Shown here: one piece after another, positions 1-6,267 of the stretch | How the letters are laid out: every line of letters starts with the position of its first letter | Position numbering within the stretch: the first letter of the stretch is position 1 | Assembly (NCBI GenBank): GCA_002317115.1 | Contig: DCIP01000196.1 | Span: forward strand, 1 to 12,054 | Direction: 5' to 3' | From: Candidatus Scybalocola fimicaballi | GTDB taxonomy: Bacteria; Bacteroidota; Bacteroidia; Bacteroidales; Paludibacteraceae | DNA: 12,054 bases | The notes under the pieces: model-generated | The model's input: the letters and a program-made list of their open reading frames with translations, nothing else | Told to the model about the DNA's origin: nothing | The model's database searches: none | Translations under genes and position numbers: made by a program

Positions 1-745
1 TCACGATGATATCATGGACAAAGCGGATATGCGTCGTGGAAAACCAACTGTACACAAGAAATGGAATGAGAACACCGCCATCCTTTCTGGCGACGTGATG
101 CTTTCCCAAGCCTACGAGGTGATGTGCAGAGCAGAGCACTCGTTGCTTCCATCCCTACTTAACGTCTTCAACCAGACTACCATCGAGGTGTGTGAAGGCC
201 AGCAGTACGACATGGATTTCGAGTCGCGTAACGACGTCACAGCAGACGAATACATCGCAATGATCCGTCTGAAGACAGCTGTGCTTCTTGCCTGCAGTTT
301 GAAGGTCGGTGCCATCTGCGCAAAAGCGTCAGCTAAGGATGCCGACCTAATATATGAGTTCGGTATCAACGTCGGCTTGGCATTCCAGTTGAAGGACGAC
401 TGGTTGGACGTGTATGGCGACGTGAAGAAATTCGGAAAGAAAATTGGTGGCGACATTTGTTGCAATAAAAAGACTTACCTGCTAATCACTGCCCTTGAGA
501 AGGCATCAGGCGACACTAAGAAATCGTTGGAGGAGTGGATCGCAAAAGAGACATTCGACAGAGACGAGAAAGTGAAAGCCGTGACAGCAATCTACGATTC
601 TCTCAACATCGGCAAAATAGCTGAAGAGAAAATGAACAGCTATTACCAGAAAGCGTTGGAATCACTAAGCCAGCTTTCGTTGAGCGCAGAGAAGAAAGAG
701 GTGCTAAAATCAATCGCAGAATCTCTTCTTTACAGAGAAGACTAA
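1..745 (+). CDS. Polyprenyl diphosphate synthase family protein, 5'-truncated
   Basis: This is a trans-prenyltransferase that condenses isopentenyl diphosphate with an allylic diphosphate to build farnesyl, geranylgeranyl or longer chains in the cytoplasm. The frame is open to the left edge. The first codons read H-D-D-I-M-D, so the first Asp-rich motif (DDIMD) is at 5-19 and the internal ATG at 14 lies inside it and is not the start. The second Asp-rich motif, DDWLD, is at 395-409, followed by the G-K-K-I-G-G-D block that is typical of the family. About 247 residues are visible. With full-length members near 320 residues, roughly 75-80 are missing upstream. Residues before the first motif set chain length, so the product (FPP, GGPP or longer) cannot be told here. 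The next gene starts 19 bp downstream, which suggests an operon. Family assignment is firm; product specificity is open. Confidence 0.93.
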   Translation, partial: HDDIMDKADMRRGKPTVHKKWNENTAILSGDVMLSQAYEVMCRAEHSLLPSLLNVFNQTTIEVCEGQQYDMDFESRNDVTADEYIAMIRLKTAVLLACSLKVGAICAKASAKDADLIYEFGINVGLAFQLKDDWLDVYGDVKKFGKKIGGDICCNKKTYLLITALEKASGDTKKSLEEWIAKETFDRDEKVKAVTAIYDSLNIGKIAEEKMNSYYQKALESLSQLSLSAEKKEVLKSIAESLLYRED

Positions 746-764
746 TTACAGGGAGGACTAACAA

Positions 765-1517
765 ATGCCATATAGAAGATTACCAAATACAAACCAAGCC
801 CGTCTTCGCACATTGAAGTCGGCAGTGGAGCAAGGCCAGAAAATCGGAGATATCCGCAACCTTGCATTTTCATTGAAATCACTTGAAGACGCAAGAGCTC
901 TACTTATCCGTTACGAGCGCGCGTTGAGCGAATACAAGCAGTGCTCCGACCTACAGGTAAAGAGCAACAAAGGCTATCAGGAGACATTGAAGATGGCACG
1001 TCTTTACGTGTCTCACTTCATCCAGGTAGTGAACATGTGTGTGTTGAGAAAGGAGATCAAGGCTGAGTTCAAACTGCTATACGGTTTGCAGCCAGAGAAC
1101 ACCGTCGTGCCTGACCTATCCACAGACGAGAAACTTCTTGAGTGGGGACAGAAGGTGATAAAGGGAGAGCGCGACCGTCAGATGAAGGGTGGAGCTCCAA
1201 TCTACAACCCGTCGATCCAGAAAGTGCAGGTGTTCTACGAGAACTTCGCCGAGCTTGAGAGCAAGCAGAAAGTGCTTCAGGCCAACACAGTGAGAAAGAT
1301 GGAGGAGGTGAACGAGCTCAACAAAGAGGTCGACGCCGTTATCCTACAGATCTGGGACGAAGTGGAGAGCACATACGCAAACAAAGCAGAGGAAGAAAAA
1401 CTTGATAAATGCAAGGAATACGGTATTATCTATTATTATCGTCGTGCTGAGAAAAGAAAAATGAGCATGGCTGATGCTAATGATTTGGAAAATAGCGTAT
1501 CTTTGCAGGAAATTTAA
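765..1517 (+). CDS. Conserved protein of unknown function, alpha-helical
   Basis: This is a 250-residue protein with no catalytic motif, signal peptide or membrane segment that I can see. It is rich in Glu, Lys, Gln and Leu and should be largely helical, with coiled-coil-like stretches around residues 20-85 and 160-200. The ATG at 765 is preceded by a good purine-rich site (gggagg at 750-755), unusually clear for this kind of genome, which fixes the start. A Y-G-I-I-Y-Y-Y-R-R block near residue 220 is followed by a polar tail. From memory, proteins beginning M-P-Y-R-R-L-P-N-T and ending near an I-Y-Y-Y-R motif recur across Bacteroidota as uncharacterised proteins. That is recollection, not a search. 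It lies 19 bp after the prenyl synthase and about 12 bp before rlmL. No function is proposed. Confidence 0.85.
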   Translation: MPYRRLPNTNQARLRTLKSAVEQGQKIGDIRNLAFSLKSLEDARALLIRYERALSEYKQCSDLQVKSNKGYQETLKMARLYVSHFIQVVNMCVLRKEIKAEFKLLYGLQPENTVVPDLSTDEKLLEWGQKVIKGERDRQMKGGAPIYNPSIQKVQVFYENFAELESKQKVLQANTVRKMEEVNELNKEVDAVILQIWDEVESTYANKAEEEKLDKCKEYGIIYYYRRAEKRKMSMADANDLENSVSLQEI

Positions 1518-1529
1518 TGAATTTTGCAA

Positions 1530-3374
1530 GTGGCAGAAAAATTTGAAATGGTGGCTAAGACCTTCCAAGGGTTGGAGGGCGTATTGGCAAAAGAACTAAT
1601 TGATCTTGGAGCCGAGAATGTACAGGAAGTACGCAGAGGTGTAACCTTCGAAGGCGACAAGAAGATGTTGTATATGGCAAACTTCTTTTGCCGCACAGCA
1701 TTGAGAGTGCTCAAACCTATCTATACTTTCGAGGCAGAGAGTGCAGACGAGGTGTATGAAAAAGTTAAGGCCTTCGATTGGGATGAGTATCTTGACGACA
1801 GAAAGACTTTTGCGATTGATGCCACTGTCTTTTCAGACGTATTCCGTCACTCACAGTTCTTGCAGTATAGAGTGAAAGACGCGATCGCCGACAGATTCAT
1901 GGAGAAGATCGGCAAACGTCCAAGCGTGCGTCTTACAAATCCAGACTTGTATATCAACATCCACGTCGCAGACAGAACATGTACGATCTCATTGGATTCA
2001 TCCGGTGAGTCGCTACACAAGCGTGGCTACCGTGTGGCTCAGACAGCAGCTCCTATCAACGAGGTGTTGGCTGCAGGTATGCTTTTGATGGCAGACTGGA
2101 ACGGTCAGAGCGACTTTATCGACCCAATGTGTGGTTCGGGTACAATCCTTGTCGAGGCTGCAATGATCGCTAAAGGAATCGCACCTGGTCTATACCGCGA
2201 GAAATTCGCTTTCCAGACATGGAAAGACTACGATGCTGACATGTTCGACGAAATCTTCCAGGACGACAGCCGTGAGAAGGAGTTCGACTACACAATCTAT
2301 GGTTCGGATATCCTACGCAGCAGCATCGAGATCGCTGAGAAAAACGTAACTAACGCTGGTTTGGGAAGCTACGTCAAGCTTACTTGTATCCCATTCCAGG
2401 AGCTTAATATCCCTGAGGGCGACGCGATGATCATGTTCAACCCACCATACGGAGAGCGTATCGGTGGCGGTGACGACCTTCCTACTCTTTACGCTGAGAT
2501 CGGCAAGAAGCTTAAGGAGGATTGCACAGGCAAGAACGCATGGATCATCACAGTGCCTAACGAGGCTACATCACAGATCCGTCTATCTCCATCGTTCAAG
2601 GTGGCTCTTAAGAACGGCGACATCGACTGCGAGTTCCGCAAATACGAGATGTTCTCAGGACGTAGAGAAGATTACGTGCGTGATGGCAAGGAGCGTCGTT
2701 TCAAGGAGAGAGAAGAGAAAGAGAGAGAAGATAGAGATAGACGCGAGAACCGTGAGGAGAACGAATTCTTCCACCCTATCCGTAGAAAGTACGTCGACGA
2801 GGATGGCAAGGATCTAAGAGAGGCTGACCGTCTATCATACTTGCGTCGTCGCCACGAGGAGCAGGAGGCTCGCGCTGAAAGAGAGAAGCGTTGGGCTGAG
2901 AAGAAAGAGTACGAGCAGAAACTTGGAGAGCGCAAGAAACGTTTCGAGAGAGATTCTGAAGGCGACGGTGAAGAGAGAAGAGAAAGACGTGATTTCCGTG
3001 GCGACCGTAGAGGTGGTGACAGAGGCGAAAGAAGAGGCGGATTCCGTGGCGACCGTAGAGATAGCGATCGTGGTGAAAGACGTGATTTCCACAGAGATGG
3101 CGACCGCGACGACAAGAGAAGTTTCCGTGGTGAGCACAGAAACGACCGTGGCGACAGAAAGGATTTCCGCAGAGACCGTAGAGATGATGACGATCGTGAC
3201 TTCCGCAGAGGTGGACGCGACGAGAGAAGAGGCGAAAGACGTGATTTCCGTAAGGGAGGCCGTGACGAGAACAGAGGCGGAGGCCGTCCACACAAATCTA
3301 AAGAGGATCGTTTCAAGGGAACTAAAGGTAATTTCCGCAACGACCGCCGCAACAACGACGATTTAGATGATTAA
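1530..3374 (+). CDS. rlmL: RlmL-type THUMP domain 23S rRNA methyltransferase with long RG/RD-rich tail
   Basis: This is a probable SAM-dependent guanine-N2 methyltransferase of 23S rRNA (RlmL/YpsC-like; E. coli RlmL makes m2G2445). Counting from the GTG at 1530, an N-terminal ferredoxin-like/THUMP region covers about residues 1-160. A UPF0020 Rossmann methyltransferase domain follows, with the SAM-binding block D-P-M-C-G-S-G-T at about 198 and the catalytic N-P-P-Y at about 304. The fold ends near residue 373. The remaining 240 residues are first a Glu/Arg/Lys-rich stretch, then repeats of R-G-D, R-R-D-F-R and G-E-R-R. Typical single-domain relatives end near 370-490 residues, so this one is long. 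Start choice: GTG 1530 gives M-A-E-K-F-E-M, close to relatives as I remember them; TTG 1524 and ATG 1548 are alternatives. It is the last gene before a hairpin terminator. It lacks the RlmK half found fused in E. coli. Confidence 0.93.
   Translation: MAEKFEMVAKTFQGLEGVLAKELIDLGAENVQEVRRGVTFEGDKKMLYMANFFCRTALRVLKPIYTFEAESADEVYEKVKAFDWDEYLDDRKTFAIDATVFSDVFRHSQFLQYRVKDAIADRFMEKIGKRPSVRLTNPDLYINIHVADRTCTISLDSSGESLHKRGYRVAQTAAPINEVLAAGMLLMADWNGQSDFIDPMCGSGTILVEAAMIAKGIAPGLYREKFAFQTWKDYDADMFDEIFQDDSREKEFDYTIYGSDILRSSIEIAEKNVTNAGLGSYVKLTCIPFQELNIPEGDAMIMFNPPYGERIGGGDDLPTLYAEIGKKLKEDCTGKNAWIITVPNEATSQIRLSPSFKVALKNGDIDCEFRKYEMFSGRREDYVRDGKERRFKEREEKEREDRDRRENREENEFFHPIRRKYVDEDGKDLREADRLSYLRRRHEEQEARAEREKRWAEKKEYEQKLGERKKRFERDSEGDGEERRERRDFRGDRRGGDRGERRGGFRGDRRDSDRGERRDFHRDGDRDDKRSFRGEHRNDRGDRKDFRRDRRDDDDRDFRRGGRDERRGERRDFRKGGRDENRGGGRPHKSKEDRFKGTKGNFRNDRRNNDDLDD
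2982..3290 (+). repeat. Degenerate internal repeats encoding the RG/RD-rich tail of RlmL
   Basis: Imperfect tandem repeats lie inside the rlmL reading frame. The 16-mer GAAAGACGTGATTTCC is present exactly at 2982-2997, 3075-3090 and 3234-3249. The 19-mer beginning TTCCGTGGCGACC is present exactly at 2994-3012 and again 48 bp later at 3042-3060. The repeats preserve frame and encode R-R-D-F-R/H, R-G-D-R-R and G-E-R-R units. Their low complexity also opens long but spurious frames on the opposite strand and in another plus frame. Such repeats can expand or shrink by slippage or recombination, so tail length may vary between strains. Confidence 0.85.
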
Positions 3375-3381
3375 TAAACGC

Positions 3382-3415
3382 TGACGTTGACGTTAACGAA
3401 GACGAAAACGTTGAC
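3382..3415. repeat. Hexamer-periodic RACGNN sequence, copy 1 (intergenic)
   Basis: Directly after the rlmL stop codon the sequence reads as successive hexamers GACGTT, GACGTT, AACGAA, GACGAA, AACGTT and GAC. The 16-mer TGACGTTGACGTTAAC (3382-3397) recurs exactly at 6448-6463 inside the HAD phosphatase gene, in a second hexamer-periodic run. It contains the palindrome CGTTAACG (3391-3398). It could be a small dispersed repeat or a slippage-prone microsatellite. Its function is unknown. Confidence 0.7.
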
Positions 3416-3430
3416 TATAAGATGAAATAT

Positions 3431-3464
3431 GTAGGGGTGATCATTGTGGTCGCCCCTATTGTTT
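3431..3464 (+). terminator. Probable intrinsic terminator after rlmL
   Basis: An inverted repeat pairs 3433-3442 (aggggtgatc) with 3448-3457 (ggtcgcccct) around a five-base loop (3443-3447). This gives a 10-bp stem with two G-U wobbles, extendable by one A-U pair and one G-U pair outside. A T-rich tail (ttgttt) follows. It lies 57 bp past the rlmL stop and upstream of the next gene's start region, so it probably ends the prenyl synthase-hypothetical-rlmL transcript. The tail is short, so efficiency is uncertain. Confidence 0.72.
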
Positions 3465-3504
3465 CCCAAAAACAAGAATATAGACAGCACTTGCTCTTGG
3501 AATT

Positions 3505-3512
3505 TCACTTTG
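3505..3512 (+). promoter_or_regulatory. Weak candidate -7 element upstream of the carbonic anhydrase family gene
   Basis: The sequence TCACTTTG differs by one base from the Bacteroidota primary-sigma -7 consensus TAnnTTTG and lies about 30 bp before the ATG at 3543. No convincing TTTG/TTG -33 element is seen at the expected spacing, so this is only a candidate. A promoter is expected somewhere in 3465-3542 because a terminator precedes this spacer. Confidence 0.22.
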
Positions 3513-3542
3513 AAAGATTAATTAATTAGAAAATAGACAATT

Positions 3543-4070
3543 ATGGCAATTATAAAATCAGTTAGAGGCTATACTCCTAAGATTGGAGAGAACGTATTCT
3601 TGGCAGACAACGCTGCAGTGATTGGCAACGTGGAGATTGGCGACAACAGCAGCATCTGGTTTGGCGCGGTGCTACGTGGCGACGTCAACTCTATCAAGAT
3701 TGGCAAGAATGTCAACATTCAGGATGGAGCGGTGCTTCACACTCTATACGACAAATCACCAAAGCCTTCCACAATCGAGCTTGGCGACAACGTGTCGGTA
3801 GGCCACAACGCCACTATCCACGGTGCTAAGATTGAAAACAACGTGTTGGTGGGAATGGGCTCTATCATCTTGGATAACGTAGTGGTGGGCGAAGGCTCGA
3901 TTATCGCCGCTGGTGCTGTAGTGACAACTGGCACAATTGTTGAGCCAGGAAGCCTTATGGCAGGTGTGCCTGCTAAGAAGATCAAGGATGTGTCGCCAGA
4001 GCAGTCGAAGGATATGATCCAGAGAATCTCCGACAACTACCATTTGTACGCAAGCTGGTACGAAGAGTAA
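3543..4070 (+). CDS. Gamma-carbonic anhydrase family (left-handed beta-helix hexapeptide) protein
   Basis: This 175-residue cytoplasmic protein belongs to the gamma-carbonic anhydrase/YrdA/PaaY family. Hexapeptide repeats of the form [I/V]-G-x-x-x-x (for example I-G-N-V-E-I-G-D-N) run from about residue 15 to 145 and form the left-handed beta-helix of a trimer. The three expected zinc-binding histidines are present (H66, H88, H93), together with R45, D47, N58 and Q60, which match active-site positions of archaeal Cam. The acidic loop that carries the proton-shuttle Glu in Cam appears absent, as in the shorter CamH/YrdA-type members, many of which have no measured CO2 hydration activity. A terminal helix follows A-G-V-P-A-K-K. 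It stands alone behind the terminator; 97 bp containing a repeat and a hairpin separate it from the next gene. Metal binding is likely; the physiological reaction is uncertain. Confidence 0.93.
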   Translation: MAIIKSVRGYTPKIGENVFLADNAAVIGNVEIGDNSSIWFGAVLRGDVNSIKIGKNVNIQDGAVLHTLYDKSPKPSTIELGDNVSVGHNATIHGAKIENNVLVGMGSIILDNVVVGEGSIIAAGAVVTTGTIVEPGSLMAGVPAKKIKDVSPEQSKDMIQRISDNYHLYASWYEE

Positions 4071-4100
4071 TTCATAATGCGTAATGCATAATTCATAATT
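4069..4100. repeat. AT-rich direct repeat (AATTCATAAT type)
   Basis: AATTCATAAT occurs at 4069-4078 and again at 4090-4099, with a related GCGTAATGCAT segment between, giving a run of near-palindromic ATTCATAATGC-like words directly at the stop codon of the carbonic anhydrase family gene. Similar reiterated AATTCATAATT-type runs are a recurrent intergenic repeat in several bacterial groups, from memory. On the minus strand it produces the N-Y-E-L-C-I-T-H-Y-E-L type shadow peptide that often betrays such repeats. Confidence 0.7.
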
Positions 4101-4102
4101 GA

Positions 4103-4152
4103 AGACGGAGGTATGTCCAACGTAGTAACGACTCCAACCACTGCTTCCGTCT
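4103..4152 (+). promoter_or_regulatory. 11-bp stem hairpin in spacer, enclosing a GGAGG and a 13-codon mini-ORF start
   Basis: Bases 4103-4113 (agacggaggta) pair with 4142-4152 (tgcttccgtct) to give an 11-bp stem with two G-U wobbles and a 28-base loop. The left arm contains ggagg, and an ATG (4113-4115) starts a 13-codon frame, MSNVVTTPTTASV, ending at 4154. The methyltransferase ATG is 16 bp after the stem. No T-run follows on the plus strand, so it is a poor intrinsic terminator. It may be a leader structure, part of a small repeated element together with the adjacent AT-rich repeat, or chance. The SD-to-ATG spacing of the mini-ORF is too short to be convincing. Confidence 0.4.
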
Positions 4153-4167
4153 AATAATAAAATCACA

Positions 4168-4956
4168 ATGCAGAGAGACAAACTTTTAACCAAATACTAC
4201 AATAAGCATAAGGAAGATTTGCGTCTTGTCCGCCGTCATGGTATGGTGGAATTTCGTGTGTCGATGCACTACATCAAAAAATTCCTTCCTGAAAATTGCA
4301 ACGGATTAAAAATCCTTGATTTAGGTGCTGCGACGGGAAGATATTCCTTCGCACTTGCTGAACTCGGTTGCGACGTGACTGCTGTGGAATTGGTGAAGCA
4401 TAACCTTGATATCCTAAAGTCGAAAGGCGACGCAGTGAAGGCCTACCAGGGTAATGCGAAAGATTTGTCGTTCCTGCCAGACAATAGTTTTGACATCACA
4501 ATCAATTTCGGACCTCTCTACCATCTTATCGGCGACGACGAAAAACTTATCGCTATGAATGAGGCTAAACGTGTGACTAAGGATGGCGGTCTCATCTTCA
4601 ACGCTTATGTGATGAACGACTACTGTATCCTGACATACTGTTTCGACGAGGACAGAATCTGCAACCTGATGGAGAAGGGATTCATCGACGAATCCTTCCA
4701 CGTCCGCTCGGATGAGGAGGAACTCTACGACTATATGCGAGTGGATGATATCGACCGACTAAACAATCTTGCCGGACTTGAGAGAGTGACGATTTTCTCT
4801 CCCGATGGTCCGTCGGATTATATGCGCCCCGTCATCAACAAGATGAGTGAGGAGGCATTTGAGAGATTCGTGGATTTCCAGATGAAGAATGCCGAACGCG
4901 CTGATCTTATCGGAGCTGGAAGCCATACCGTCGACATCGTACGTGTTCATAAATAA
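4168..4956 (+). CDS. Class I SAM-dependent methyltransferase, substrate unknown
   Basis: This is a 262-residue cytoplasmic protein with a methyltransferase-11/25-like Rossmann domain. The glycine-rich SAM motif I is I-L-D-L-G-A-A-T-G-R-Y at about residues 49-59. The acidic end of strand 2 is V-T-A-V-E-L at about 70-75. The N-A-K-D-L-S-F-L-P block precedes strand 4, and F-D-I-T-I-N-F-G-P-L-Y-H-L follows at about 109-121, in the usual order for small-molecule methyltransferases. No signal peptide or membrane segment is seen. The C-terminal 100 residues, with an acidic D-E-E-E-L-Y-D-Y patch, probably shape the substrate pocket. There is no strong SD before the ATG. A lipoprotein gene begins 10 bp downstream, so the two are probably co-transcribed. 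The family is clear; the substrate cannot be inferred. Confidence 0.9.
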   Translation: MQRDKLLTKYYNKHKEDLRLVRRHGMVEFRVSMHYIKKFLPENCNGLKILDLGAATGRYSFALAELGCDVTAVELVKHNLDILKSKGDAVKAYQGNAKDLSFLPDNSFDITINFGPLYHLIGDDEKLIAMNEAKRVTKDGGLIFNAYVMNDYCILTYCFDEDRICNLMEKGFIDESFHVRSDEEELYDYMRVDDIDRLNNLAGLERVTIFSPDGPSDYMRPVINKMSEEAFERFVDFQMKNAERADLIGAGSHTVDIVRVHK

Positions 4957-4966
4957 AGTGTTGATT

Positions 4967-5416
4967 ATGAATCGTCTTGTTTTAAGATTATTGACTATCT
5001 TTTTCTCCTTCTGCATCACTTCATGTGAGAAGGAGGAGGAAAACCCCATCCCTAATTTAAGCGTTAATGTCCGCACTCCATACACTGATTTTATGCAATT
5101 GCGTAACGCCGGATCCTACGTCGAATATAAATATGGCAATTTCTACGCCGCTGGCACACTACTTGGTTATGGCGGCATTCTGATTTTTCGCGACTACGAC
5201 AATAAATTACATGCTGCCGACTTGGCTTGCCCAGTTGAAGCAGACAAATCGGTGTCGGTGGAGGTGAAGATGCCTTACGCTATCTGCCCTAAATGCAATT
5301 CCAAATATGATCTGACTTTCGGATTCTGTACTCCTGTGAGCGGACCAAGCAAACATAATTTGAAAATATACCAAAGTGTGTTTGAGGCAGGAGACTATAT
5401 TCAAGTTAGAAATTAA
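4967..5416 (+). CDS. Small lipoprotein with degenerate Rieske-like domain
   Basis: This is a 149-residue lipoprotein. The ATG at 4967 gives a classic signal peptide: M-N-R, a hydrophobic core at residues 4-17, and a lipobox ending I-T-S-C with C20 lipidated. The frame is open further upstream to 4889, but that extension overlaps the methyltransferase gene and would bury the signal peptide. After C20 comes E-K-E-E-E, resembling the charged export signals of Bacteroidota surface lipoproteins. The C-terminal half follows the Rieske pattern: A-D-L-A-C88-P at the first cluster loop, C107-P-K-C110 at the second, then S-K-Y-D-L-T-x-G and S-G-P at about residues 112-127. Canonical Rieske loops are C-x-H and C-x-x-H. 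Here the first His is Val90 and the second is Cys110, so a normal 2Fe-2S centre is unlikely. A zinc site, a structural disulfide or no metal are alternatives. It is the last gene of its unit and its stop overlaps the convergent patatin gene. Confidence 0.82.
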   Translation: MNRLVLRLLTIFFSFCITSCEKEEENPIPNLSVNVRTPYTDFMQLRNAGSYVEYKYGNFYAAGTLLGYGGILIFRDYDNKLHAADLACPVEADKSVSVEVKMPYAICPKCNSKYDLTFGFCTPVSGPSKHNLKIYQSVFEAGDYIQVRN

Positions 5417-6258
5417 CCAAACATCTCTTTTGCGACTTCGTAGCCGTGATTGTATAATGCAGTTAATTTTTCAGGACTTTTCTCCAATCTATCGACTCCC
5501 TTGACGTCGACAGGACGGACAACGACGATCTCCCCAGTCTTCTCCATCGCCTCTATCTTATCCATTAAAATATTGTATTCCAAATTCTTGCGACGGAGTT
5601 TCTCCTGTAGTTTAGGATATTTCTTATAAACAAAATTCGGAAATTTCATTCCATTAGGATTCTTTCTGTAGCCCAACGGACGTGTAAGAATCACCACACA
5701 TTTATCATAACCTTGGTCGAACGCTCGTTGAAACGGTATGGCATCTGCGATACCTCCGTCGAGAAACTTCTTCCCGTCCAACTCTGTGATTTTGCAGACA
5801 AATGGCAAACTGCACGATGCCTGGCAAACGACGTTGAGGCGGTCGAGTGTAGTGCGGTCGTCAATATAGACAGCCTCCCCAGTCTCGATATCTGTAGCCA
5901 CAACCTCACATTTTGTGGGATTGTTAAGGTAAGTCGGGAAATCATACGGATAAATGACGTTGGGAAATTTGTCGAACAACAAACCGAAATCCATAATATT
6001 GCCAGTACGAAGGAGCGTACCAATACCAATATAGTTGTATTTCTCAAGATAGTCGATATCCATCGTCTTAGTGCGGCCACGTTGCTTTGACATGAAATTC
6101 AACACGTTGCCTGCTCCAGCACTCACACCAATGGCGTATGGAAACTCTATCTTAGCGTCAAGAAAATAGTCCAATACTCCAGCAGTGAAGACGCCTCGCA
6201 TTCCACCGCCCTCAAGCACAAGCGCATATTTTGATAAATCTACCGACTTGAAATCCAT
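5413..6258 (-). CDS. Patatin-like phospholipase family protein
   Basis: This 281-residue protein is a probable serine lipid acyl hydrolase with a Ser-Asp dyad. All three patatin signatures are present: the oxyanion-hole block G-G-G-M-R-G (residues 17-22), the nucleophile elbow G-V-S46-A-G, and the catalytic D167-G-G. No signal peptide is seen, so it is probably cytoplasmic or peripheral at the inner membrane, resembling the YjjU/RssA-type bacterial patatins rather than the outer-membrane PlpD type. The C-terminal third is basic and helical. It is the seventh and last visible gene of the minus-strand run, starting 9 bp after the HAD gene. Its stop overlaps that of the convergent lipoprotein gene by 4 bp and no terminator hairpin is evident there. 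The substrate is unknown. Confidence 0.92.
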   Translation of the reverse strand: MDFKSVDLSKYALVLEGGGMRGVFTAGVLDYFLDAKIEFPYAIGVSAGAGNVLNFMSKQRGRTKTMDIDYLEKYNYIGIGTLLRTGNIMDFGLLFDKFPNVIYPYDFPTYLNNPTKCEVVATDIETGEAVYIDDRTTLDRLNVVCQASCSLPFVCKITELDGKKFLDGGIADAIPFQRAFDQGYDKCVVILTRPLGYRKNPNGMKFPNFVYKKYPKLQEKLRRKNLEYNILMDKIEAMEKTGEIVVVRPVDVKGVDRLEKSPEKLTALYNHGYEVAKEMFG

Positions 6259-6267
6259 ATAATTAAT

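Noticed and set aside
14..745. Start of the prenyl synthase at the ATG at 14
   Set aside because: The codons before it read H-D-D-I in the same frame and complete the catalytic DDIMD motif, so the gene begins outside the window.
1517..1546. Nine-codon frame from the ATG overlapping the stop of the hypothetical gene
   Set aside because: It is too short, has no support, and is probably a chance TAATG at the junction before rlmL.
2982..3290. Repeats that could suggest a CRISPR array or tandem-repeat locus
   Set aside because: The repeats are degenerate, irregularly spaced, in frame, and encode the RlmL tail. There are no unique spacers and no cas genes.
2672..3355. Long open frames opposite and out of frame with the RlmL tail (minus 2672-3355, 2776-3291, 2835-3293; plus 2923-3366)
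   Set aside because: They mirror the low-complexity repeats of the tail, give Ser/Arg-, His/Gly- or Thr/Val-biased nonsense, and overlap a clearly coding frame.
4103..4152. The spacer hairpin as an intrinsic terminator for the carbonic anhydrase family gene
   Set aside because: The loop is 28 bases and no T-run follows on the plus strand, so it is listed as a possible leader structure instead.
3756..4193. Minus-strand open frame across the carbonic anhydrase family gene and spacer
   Set aside because: It is antisense to a clear gene and contains the N-Y-E-L-C-I-T-H-Y-E-L peptide produced by the AT-rich repeat.
4889..4966. Upstream start at 4889 for the lipoprotein gene
   Set aside because: It would overlap the methyltransferase gene by 68 bp and place 26 residues before an evident signal peptide. 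ATG 4967 fits.
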